This document shows, piece by piece, positions 33,252-49,000 of a stretch of 49,000 nucleotides of DNA (its first letter is position 1; every line of letters starts with the position of its first letter). This stretch comes from Zygnema cylindricum (taxonomy: Eukaryota; Streptophyta; Zygnematophyceae; Zygnematales; Zygnemataceae). The notes below the pieces were generated by a model. The model searched no databases. It had not been told where the DNA came from and saw only the letters and a program-made list of their open reading frames with translations. Location: positions 1-49,000 of the forward strand of contig JBBHKE010001338.1 of assembly GCA_037447655.1 (NCBI GenBank), in the 5' to 3' direction. Position numbers and translations under genes: made by a program.

Positions 33252-33941
33252 TCAACAAAAACCTCTTCCCTCCAACCGAGGGTACTTTTGAGGGTCCCGA
33301 AATAACTGTGTAACTAGATCTAGTACTTTCTCACCTCTATATGTGGCGGCTTTGGGAAAGGGAAGTCTACGAGCCTTACCTTGAGGACAGCCACTACAAT
33401 CATTCATTATATTATCATCCCCGAACATAATGCCTTCTACTACCCCAAGCTTTTTCATTTCCCTCAACCTATCAAAATGCACATGCCCCAATCGTTTATG
33501 CCAAATCATCAACTTTGGAACACCTATATAATAAGCATTCTTCTTTTCATTACTGAGGTTAAGCCTAAACATTCTTTGGCTACCCTTATCTTCCGTGAAG
33601 TATACTTCATCCCCATACTTAGCTGTAAAGACTCCCTTTCTAGTGAAGGTATCAAACTCTTTGTAATCTAATATAAACGTAGAGACAAGATTTTTACTCA
33701 GCTGAAGAATGTACAGTACATCTGAGAATGTGAGTATTAAAGTCTTACCCTCCACTAAGACTTTCAAATATACTAACCCCACTAGATTTGTAGTAACCAC
33801 TCTCCCATCCCCATACTCTATCTCTACAGTAGGGATTTTTCTTAGCTTAGTGAAGAGTTCCTTATCACGACACATGCATGGATGCACCTGAGTTGATGAT
33901 CCATCCATCTTGTGGAGCTTCCCGAATTCCTCCAAAGGCAC
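33252..33941 (-). pseudogene. Copia GAG-pre-integrase and integrase zinc-binding region
   Basis: Contains TVEIEYGDGRVV, LTFSDVLYILQLSKNLVS, then MIWHKRLGHVHFDRLREMKK and NDCSGCPQGKARRLPF. The latter is the H-H-C-C zinc motif at the integrase start. The frame begins within the protease region after a frameshift near 33870 and is lost again before the DD-E core. Confidence 0.88.
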
Positions 33942-34334
33942 ACTTCTGTCTCCGAAGGATCTCCTTCTCCTCTAGACTCTCGTCAAGAAAAAACTCCCCA
34001 TCCTCCTCAAAAGACTCATCCTCGGTTTCTCCTGTCACTTTTGTGACCACTACTGCCTTTTTCTTCCCTCCGGAAAAACCCCCTCCACGGTTCTCTTGGA
34101 GCCTCAACTGTGACAGCTTGACACAATCCGCGATAAAGTGTCCTGGCTTTTTGCAAAAATGACAAAGGCCCTTTGGGGGCCTTGGTCCTCCATACCTCTT
34201 TGTACGGTTTTCCCTTTGTACGGTTTTTTCTGGTCCTTCCCCCATCGGTCCCCTCCTGCAGCTAGAGCTTGAATGCTCTTTCCCCCTCTCCTAATCTCCA
34301 TGGTATTTTCTTGCACAAGTATCATCCGCAACAT
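33865..34334 (-). pseudogene. Copia zinc knuckle and protease start
   Basis: A CCHC zinc knuckle, CHFCKKPGHFIADC, is followed by a Gly/Lys/Glu-rich linker and WIINSGASMHVS. The latter is the retroviral-type aspartic protease site, where the family has DSGA; the catalytic Asp is Asn here. The knuckle is in one frame (34245-33865), while the upstream part (34334-34250) is open in another. Confidence 0.88.
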
Positions 34335-34460
34335 TGTATTCCACTTCTATGAACTATCAGTCATTTTTTGTACTCGGTACACTATGTTCTCATACTCGTC
34401 TGGTAAATTCATGATGAGAGTGTTAACTTTTATTTTCATTGTACCTGTCCATGCGGCACT

Positions 34461-35018
34461 TTACATATCCATATAAAAACAAGAAAGATCATTAGAATAA
34501 TCTAATATCTTTCCTCCTTTGTAAGTGAAACTCACTAGCTTTTGCTCAGGCAACTCGAGCTCCTGAATAATACCAGCTCTATAGATCTCCACCAAACTCT
34601 CCCACAACTCCTCGGCCTTGTAAATGTGAAGGTGAGGGGTGGCCAAAGCTTGAGTGAGGTGCCTTAGAATGAAGTTCTTGGAAGCCATGTTTATGTCTTC
34701 CCACATTTGAGTATCGTTCTCCACGGTCTTAACGGCCGTCGCTCCCGGTGCCGTGGCAATAGGGGTGAGGGGTGTCTCTTTCCCTTTCCCCTTTTCGGAC
34801 ACAATGCTGTCCCCATCATTTGCCTCCTCCGCGGAAGCAGTCGTTGCTGCACGAAACCTTACTTCTCCAAATCCTGGCGGAATTCCCGAAGGTGGACGTT
34901 TCACTTGTCCACTGACGATACACCAGTATCGTTTTTCGAACCAAGCCCCCATCATCACGGCTTCCCAATAGATGAACCCTGATCCATTGAAGGTGGGCAC
35001 CCTAAAGGGTGGGCCCAT
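34461..35018 (-). pseudogene. Copia gag, N-terminal two thirds
   Basis: The frame reads FRVPTFNGSGFIYWEAVMMG and WCIVSGQVKRPPSG, then ITMA-type helices including MWEDINMASKNFILRHL, ATPHLHIYKAEELWESLVEI and SFTYKGGKILDYSNDL. This is the UBN2-like gag fold of plant copia elements. An ATG at 35018 lies inside the primer-binding site. An earlier in-frame ATG at 35042 lies within the LTR. The frame stops at 34461; the remainder to the zinc knuckle is shifted. Confidence 0.85.
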
Positions 35019-35022
35019 AACC
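35008..35022 (-). promoter_or_regulatory. Primer-binding site complementary to internal tRNA-iMet
   Basis: On the minus strand GGTTATGGGCCCACC directly follows the 5' LTR end. Its complement, GGTGGGCCCATAACC, is the D-side/anticodon stem-loop of plant initiator tRNA-Met as I recall it. The usual plant copia site instead pairs with the tRNA 3' end. Internal pairing means priming by a cleaved half-tRNA, as described for Drosophila copia. Confidence 0.75.
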
Positions 35023-36042
35023 TGAAATTTTGTGTCCTCCATGTACTACAGAATACACGAAGCCTCTAGATAGTTTTAAACTAACCCACTTCAAGCCACA
35101 ACCACTGCTGCCCAAGAATGCAAACAGACAGTTTGACTGCACCCTTGTGCAGCTTGGACTCCCCTGAGTCTGTAGCAAAAAGAATCCATAAAAACGGTCA
35201 ACCAGCCGATAAGATATGAGCCGGCAATAATGCCAATTTTATACAAAGTTCTCTTAGAGAGAGGTGGCTATCTACCAGATTTTCTTAAGTCATAAATCCC
35301 AATCACAACCCCTATCTACTGAAGTACGGACCAATCATATGACTGTAAAGTACAGAAAGGTACTATGGCCGGTGTCCTTTCTGTACGACCTGTGTACGAC
35401 AAGGCGACTGAGCAGACGTGTGTTACTTTTCCACTCGTCCGTATGTTCCCTTGAATTCCTGTGACCAAATGTTATCCCTCCACGTGGCGCCAGGTCATGC
35501 CACGTCTATAAACGTCAAAGTGACCACTCCGCGATCTCGGCAGTGATATGCGCCGTCGGATTAAAACCGATATTAAATGTCGACCGTCGAAACAAATGTC
35601 TGATTCATTTGTTTCGTGCGAAATAACGTCCGCACTGAAATACTTTAACTAGTTCTATGTTCCTTTGTTCACATTTTAGTTAATCGGTTTCAGGACCATG
35701 TATTAGTTTAAATACGTATCACACCCCATGTAATTTAACGGACTTCACGACAGACTGGTTATAGTTACCGGATACGCCGTTGTCTACCGGTCGGAGGTTC
35801 GAGTCCTGTTGAACTCAACCTTTTGTTGAGAGTGACATTAGTCACTCTTTAGTCGTACTTGCTGAACTAAGGCAGCCATGGCTTAGCCATCCTCTCTAAC
35901 CATCCTCTCTATCCTTCAGTGACTAGAACGAGTATGGGGGCTAGAGAGAGGAGGTGAAGACAGGTTGCCTGCCTTTTTCTTTTCCTTTAATACTAACATA
36001 TTTATACATAGAAATTACTCTAGAAATCTATTAATTTCAATA
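35023..36042 (-). mobile_element. 5' LTR of the copia element
   Basis: 1020 bp. On the plus strand it starts TGAAATTTTGTGTCC next to the primer site and ends TTTCAATA, where the left LTR has TTTCAACA; the terminal dinucleotide has mutated. It contains the tRNA-like segment described separately. Confidence 0.9.
35756..35820 (+). repeat. tRNA-like segment embedded in the LTR
   Basis: Reads opposite to the element. TGGTTATAGTT at 35756-35766 resembles an A box, and GGTTCGAGTCC at 35796-35806 is a perfect B box, 40 bases downstream, a tRNA-like spacing. Between them ACCGGATACGCCG replaces an anticodon arm. The segment recurs in the left LTR (B box 30433-30443, one end in 29388-29399) and in the solo LTR (B box 30163-30173). 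It does not fold into a full tRNA, so it is a tRNA-derived or tRNA-mimicking part of the LTR. Confidence 0.55.
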
Positions 36043-36047
36043 CTACC

Positions 36048-37169
36048 TCCACCCGTACAAATATTACGTACAGATTTTCAGCTTGAAGAATATTTCTAGA
36101 TTTTAAGAATCATAAAACTAACCTACGTGGAGCCAATCATAATCGAGAAATGATGTCTACTGGCACGACATAATGCAAGGCTGTGCTAGTAAACACTAGA
36201 AATAGACGTATCCGCATGTTTACTGGGATAGCCTAATGGAGAACAGGCCTAAGTTTATTTCTAATATATAATTCCAAAAGCCCCTCTTATCACACCAATC
36301 TGCCGTGGGCGGGGGGGGGGAGGTGCGATTCTCATATTTTTGTTTTTTTTTTCGGTACTACATCTACTCCCATCAAATATATCCCAATTTTTTTTTGGTC
36401 TTCGAGCGACATATCAGGCCGTCGGCTGTTCGATACTCAATGAATGAGTATCAAATTTATCGAAAAATGAATCGCGATACACAACATTAGTATGAAGGTT
36501 ATTCCACTGGCGTACCATAATTCGAGAGTTAGGGTAACATTCCATAGCCAAAGATTGGTTGCTGTATAAAAAGGTCTCAATACTCGCTCTAATGGGATGT
36601 GTCTATAAACTTTAAAGTGGTACTTTTTATTTTAGTGAAAATTATAAGTATTTCTTTTTAAAGTGTTGTAATGTGTGAAGACGAACAAATTTAGGTCCTA
36701 TATCTTCACATTTTTTAAATTATAGGGTCGCATTGTTAGCAACGTCTTTATTATTGTCAAAACTTGAGTAGGCGATTTACGACGTTATTAAACCCACTCT
36801 TATTTTGCATAAGGAGAAAGATTTAAACGCACTTCCCTACCTTGTCACATTGTTTAAAGGTGCACTCACAAAGTTAGGTCGTGGACCAAAATATTTGTCA
36901 TGAGGCGTGGATGCCCTCTCGTGTTGATTACAAAACCGCAGTTGGTTTAATCGGGTGTCAATAGATACGTGTTTCATTTTTATAAAAATTACAAAAATTG
37001 TGACTTTGTTAACCTTCATTTATAAGGTTTAAAAGCATGTTGGTTATCCGCATATTTTAGTTATAACATATTTATTAACAATATAATTAGAGTTGTCTTT
37101 TGTTTATTATTTTCATTCTTTTGTATGGTTGATAGTAGTCGTGCCCACCTCATTCTTTTAAATACAACT
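36048..37169. other. Intergenic DNA, repeat fragments
   Basis: 36395-36490 carries the GATACACAACATTAG terminus of the 4424-5967 family, and 36531-36545 has AGGGTAACATTCCAT, a terminus of the AGGGTGAAG family. A G-run at 36309-36320 precedes a T-rich stretch. No gene seen. Confidence 0.4.
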
Positions 37170-37860
37170 AACAAATTGATACATGAAAAAACACAAGAAA
37201 CTTTAAGCGAATACGATAGGTCGATAGACTGACGTTTATTAACCACTTTTGATATTAACAAACCTCCTCGTGGTGTACGCCACATCATTTTCCTGCAAAT
37301 AAATGTACGTGGCCATCTCATCATTGTTTGTTCAACGTTAAATCTCAAACGTGAAGAGGAACGTGCGATAAGGGTTACACAACGACTAATTCCGAATCAG
37401 AGGTTATTCTCAAATCCATCCGTCATGTCAACTAATTCGAGAACCTGCTTACTTAAAACATTAAAACCAACGATATTTATATACCCGTAAGTATTGATAC
37501 CCACGATAGCCATAATGATCAACAATATGAAACGTGTTACCTCCAAATGAAATACATGGTACGACGACACATTTTTCATGTTGCAATTGTAGTACTTACT
37601 CTCTAAGCCATACCCGTCTATTTTCCTCTATTAGAGTATGGCCACTTTCATTGCTAAAGGTAATGATTTCGGTTCGTTAATTGATAGTGACGCCTCTCAT
37701 CACACCACTTGGCAGTTGGAATTGTTATTAATCCTTGTCTATTGTGCATTTTATTTAGACATAATATGCCTTTAACATAAAATTTTGTTGGAGTGGTGAT
37801 TTTTAAGTTACATGGGCCTGAATATCCTTGCATTACCTTAGACAAGATGTACTTTCATGA
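37170..37860 (+). pseudogene. Possible retrotransposon remnant with protease-like motif
   Basis: From 37638 a plus-strand frame includes SLIDSDASHHTTW. Copia and gypsy proteases have IDSGASHH-type wording at this site, so one Gly-to-Asp change would relate the two. Upstream, 37200-37440 has a charged helical stretch with stops, which could be the end of a gag. No reverse transcriptase or LTR pair was found around it. Short motif, low confidence. Confidence 0.27.
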
Positions 37861-38504
37861 CAATTTAAGGTTCATTACCGGTAGCGAATGTTTTTTTTTC
37901 TTCATATTATACCCTTATTGGTGGTGTCATAATGCTATAGTGCCTTTGCTTTAAATGTTTTTAGATACGTTGCGCATGTTAACGTTGTTACTCTTTTTAA
38001 CTCTAATTGTTTAAGCAAATGGCATTTGAGATAGTTATCAAGAAAGGAGATGAATATTCGCGCTTTTTGTAAATCCACAAAATTTTAAGCGTCGCATTCA
38101 ATAAAACCTAAAACGATTAGTGAAGTCAGGTAATTGGCCAAAACGGAAAGTCTTTATCTCAAAAAATAGGCCCAAATCAATTTCTTAGGATCCTCGTATG
38201 ATATGACGCGGAACGTTGCCTGAAACGGTGGAATTTCGGGGGGCGCGACATTATCTACGAAATGTTCGAACAATTTCCTAGAGTGGATATGCAAACATTA
38301 TATTCAGTAGATTAACGACCAGCGTGATTGACGGAGAGGGGGCAAAAATAGGCGACACGGCCCGTCTCAGGCAACGGCCGTCCACATGGTGGCACTTCAT
38401 TTGTTGTGTACCGAGAGCCTCTCGGCTCTTGCCGATAATCGATATGTATTTGTGTTTGGCGTACCGATAACAGATATATCAGTTGATTATATGAAGAATG
38501 CCAC
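37861..38504. other. Intergenic DNA, no gene recognised
   Basis: AT-rich, with only short frames and no terminal repeats or motifs that I recognise. Confidence 0.4.
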
Positions 38505-39280
38505 TGGTCAGAGGTCGCAAAAGTCAAAACTTTAAATAATCGTAACCAACCGTTTTTCTTTCAAAATCTGAGTACCTGACGCCCGAATGGGGTATGTCAC
38601 GCTCCAAAATTGTCAACAGTTTCCGGAAATGCGTTTACGAAAAAAAAGGTTATCAGAAACTAGATTTCTCGCGGTTACCCGTACCCGCCCGTACCCGCAT
38701 AAGTACAAATTAATGGTACATTTCCCTTATACCTTCCACGATACCAAGAGGACAAAGTACAATTATGTTGGATAGTATGGACAATACAAAACTTTCATTT
38801 TTTTTCGTTTTTTGCTTACCCGACCGTAACCGTTTTTTTTGTTTTTCTGTGAATCAACCGCCCGAATCCACCCGGCCCCCCAAATTTGGCACCCGAATTC
38901 CTTCCGGATCCGACGCGGGCAGTTTGTTAACGGTCAGTTACGGCTTTGGTTAACTGTTTGCGACCTGTGTCACTGGTATCGTTTTGGAATTACAACATAT
39001 TTCGACGAGTTATCGGTTCGATAATTTTCGCGACACCTCCGTACTCTGGGTTGCCGAAAAATTTTCTGTACCCCCCGGTAATATTCTTACGATTTTTGGT
39101 CATTATTTTCGTACCGTTTGTATACGGACCCCACCTCTCACCAAATGCATCACAAATAATAAAAAGACGGGTTTTTATTGGTTCCGGACCGATATATCGA
39201 GCCCTCTAACCACTCGATTTTCAATTTGTCGAATATCGAGTTTATCGCGATAAAATATTGCCCGATACACAACACAGTAT
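38505..39280. repeat. Composite dispersed repeat
   Basis: 38505-38700 matches 6590-6780 (CAGAGGTCGCAAAAGT, GTCACGCTCCAAAATTGT). 38735-38950 matches the R1 part at 9760-9960 and 16960-17480 (TTCCACGATACCAAGA, TTACCCGACCGTA, CAAATTTGGCA). 39190-39280 ends in the CCGATACACAACACAGTA terminus of the 4424-5967 family. It lacks the bacterial-like insert present in the R1 copy at 17.1 kb. Confidence 0.6.
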
Positions 39281-39590
39281 AACATCAATAACGCTCTTAC
39301 AAACCGTAAAACCGGGCGTCCAAACTGCTCCTAACAGCCACCGGTTTGCACACTCGACACTCGTTTCAACGGGTGACGCCCAGACAGACGTCCATTGAAA
39401 CTATATGACGTTATCGTCAATTTCGTAATTTCCAAACTGTACACACTTTACTTTTGTAGCGTACGATTAGGTCAATTGTACGGTATATTTTTTATTATTT
39501 CAAACATTTCGATCTATGATATGCATGAATGCGTTAAGAACTGAGGATCCTTCGAAGCATCTCCCATCTCCACTTTGCATGCCAAATGCG
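39281..39590. other. Intergenic DNA upstream of RPC4, no gene
   Basis: Nothing recognisable. The CGTA-rich composition of the left part of the window ends about here. Confidence 0.4.
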
Positions 39591-40115
39591 AAAACCCTAA
39601 TTTCCGGAATTTTCCTAATTTCAAGTAACAATTCATCAGAATCTGCATGTTAATTGAAACCCTAATATGTGCTCTTGAAACCCTAACATGTGCTTATGAA
39701 ACCCTAATTGTTAGAGATTTCAAATGTAAAGTTATTTCACTGCATAATATTGTATGCTTCCCTCAAAATCTGAAGGTTTATGCTCTTTTAAAATTTAACA
39801 ATGAAACCTAAACGGTGAAACCCGACCTTAATCACATATATATGTATATATATACACATTTTTTTTTAATAGTGAAATCAACCTCAAACTGTTTACTTTG
39901 CCTTCAGCGAAACCTAACCTTTTTCCTCCAACAAGAATAAGTCCTGCAAATCCTTACACCCTCCTAAAAAAGCCTTAAACCTTGGAAAACCCTCACTCTT
40001 ATAAAGCCTAGCCCCTTCAAAGTTGTAAACTCCTCAAAACCCTAAGTTCGATAAAACCCTAAATTCGACAAAACCCTAAATTCGACAAACCCTGAACTTC
40101 GCAAAACCCTAAAAA
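39591..40115 (+). promoter_or_regulatory. RPC4 promoter and leader with telo-boxes
   Basis: AAACCCTAA occurs at 39592-39600, 39658-39666, 39678-39686 and 39700-39708. It then recurs as a regular array at 40036-40115, in which a 17-bp unit (AAAACCCTAAATTCGAC) is repeated about 4.5 times right up to the start codon. Telo-boxes are common in promoters and leaders of plant genes for translation and transcription machinery. A TATATATGTATATATATA run at 39837-39855 could hold the TATA box. The transcription start is not known. Confidence 0.7.
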
Positions 40116-48179
<8,064 letters not shown>

Positions 48180-48281
48180 CGATTGTCATTCGTTGGAGGA
48201 TATTTTCCCAAATTGTCGATTTTTGTATATAAAAGGACTCTCCGCCAACGAGATTTTGTATGTTTAAATCATTTGTTTATT

Positions 48282-48312
<31 letters not shown>

Positions 48313-48667
48313 GAAGTTCTTATGGGTAATGGAGTTTTATTGTTATCACTCCCTTTTTTTCCCTCAAGTTCATGCTCCCAGGGAATGTCTACTGGGGTCC
48401 TTTTCTTGCTTATTTATCGTCACTTTTCTGTTTTTCTTTATTTTTTTTTATTTTTTTTTGTCATTCCTTTTTTTTACGTTTTTTTCTGTTAGAATTTATT
48501 TTGTCTGTTAGTTAGATCCTCTTTTGGAACAAATCTGAACATCGAAAACCCTCTCCCTCTCTCTCTCCTCTCTTCTCCCTCCATTACCCTCTTCCGCCGT
48601 CCCTCTGCCCCTTCCTCTCCTTCTTCCTCCCTCAAACTTCTCCCCCTCTCTCCCTCCTCCCTCTCCC
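48180..48667. other. RPC4 3' flank, T-rich DNA
   Basis: Begins with the 3' UTR. A T29 run occupies 48284-48312 and further T-rich DNA lies at 48436-48485. TATATAAAAGGACT at 48227-48240 resembles TACATATAAAAGGAT at 48866-48880, which might be a promoter-like or duplicated word. No polyadenylation signal is certain. No gene seen. Confidence 0.45.
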
Positions 48668-48760
48668 TTGCCCTCCCTCTCCCCCTCCCTCTCCCCCTCC
48701 CTCTCCCCCTCCCTCTCCCCCTCCCTCTCCCCCTCCCTCTCCCTCTCCGTCTCCTTCTCC
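48668..48760. repeat. 12-bp CT-rich minisatellite
   Basis: The unit CCCTCCCTCTCC is repeated about 6.5 times, embedded in a wider CT-rich region (48540-48870). Confidence 0.85.
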
Positions 48761-49000
48761 CTTTCCCCTCCACTCTCCTTTCCCTTTCTCCCTCTCTGTC
48801 TCTCTCCCTCCCTCTCTTTCTCCCTTTCCCTCCCCCTCTCCTTCTCCCTCTTCTTCTCCCTCTCCCTTACATATAAAAGGATAGTGCCCGTGTTTTCAAT
48901 AAACCTTATAGCTGTATATGATTAAAGTTCCAAGCTTCATTACCGAGGGATAGTAAAACATTTGAGTGCATGGAAACAAAAGAAAAAAAAAGGCGCGACA
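48761..49000. other. CT-rich DNA and short AT-rich end
   Basis: CT-rich to 48865, then ordinary DNA with AATAAA at 48898-48903, a possible polyadenylation signal for a transcript that cannot be seen here. Confidence 0.35.

Larger units (their letters stand above)
28657..36042 (-). mobile_element. Ty1/copia LTR retrotransposon, decayed
   Basis: On the minus strand the order is 5' LTR (36042-35023), primer site, gag, protease, integrase, reverse transcriptase, RNase H, polypurine tract, 3' LTR. Integrase before reverse transcriptase defines Ty1/copia. The LTRs are about 1020 bp each. The 3' LTR is split by a nested solo LTR (29400-30397). Flanking bases are CTACT at 28652-28656 and CTACC at 36043-36047, so the target duplication matches at 4 of 5. 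The LTRs differ at many positions, and the polyprotein has several frameshifts and stops, so the insertion is old and cannot move by itself. Confidence 0.93.

Noticed and set aside
35018-35042. Gag start at the upstream ATG (35042) as the certain start
   Set aside because: That ATG is within the LTR; the ATG at 35018 is inside the primer site. Neither can be preferred firmly, so the conserved part is annotated from 35018.
35756-35820. A functional tRNA gene
   Set aside because: A and B boxes are present but no acceptor or anticodon stem closes; repeated within LTRs.
48489-48925. Arg-Gly and Ser-Leu-Pro frames
   Set aside because: CT-rich minisatellite, not coding.

Overview
This is a eukaryotic nuclear window dominated by transposable elements. 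It holds one intron-rich protein-coding gene, one tRNA gene and a large amount of repeat debris. A green-lineage host is likely: the intact gene is preceded by plant-type telo-boxes (AAACCCTAA), its protein keeps the plant-like wording of the RPC4 family, and the retrotransposon primer-binding site matches the plant form of initiator tRNA-Met as I recall it. A fragment resembling a Rickettsiales gene would fit a green alga that had, or once had, such an endosymbiont. I cannot name the species.

Layout. About 1 to 28.6 kb is a mosaic of non-autonomous DNA transposons and their remains. The main families are: (a) a CACCG...CGGTG family flanked by TA, with at least eleven copies, of which five are proven by paralogous empty sites; (b) a CATAGTYCAAAA family with exact 8-bp target duplications (hAT-like); (c) a GGGTGCGTCTC family with TAA duplications (PIF/Harbinger-like), with a second copy in an intron of the gene; (d) elements ending AGGGTGAAGTTCCAT and AGTGTTGTGTATCGAG. 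Two degenerate hAT-type transposase pseudogenes lie at 14.6-15.7 kb and 20.7-21.3 kb. A repeat called R1 here occurs twice: plain at 9.6-10.7 kb, and at 16.2-20.5 kb interrupted by seven separate insertions, one of them the bacterial-looking fragment. A 3-kb inverted repeat occupies 10.9-13.9 kb. A tRNA-Gln (TTG) gene sits at 27.9 kb.

From 28657 to 36042 there is a decayed Ty1/copia element on the minus strand with 1.02-kb LTRs. Its left LTR is split by a 998-bp solo LTR of a related family, with a perfect 5-bp duplication. The gag-pol region is broken by several frameshifts and has lost catalytic Asp residues in protease and reverse transcriptase. From 36 to 39.5 kb there is more repeat debris.

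From 39.6 to 48.2 kb lies the only clear intact gene: a ten-exon gene for the RNA polymerase III subunit RPC4 (C53/POLR3D), 371 codons. All nine introns have GT-AG ends and consistent phase. Its introns carry a MITE, a (TC)48 tract, hexanucleotide-like repeats and an 18-bp minisatellite. Downstream to 49 kb is low-complexity T- and CT-rich DNA with no gene that I can support. Nothing in the window looks like an operon; the genes do not form a pathway, although a Pol III subunit gene and a Pol III-transcribed tRNA gene happen to share the window.
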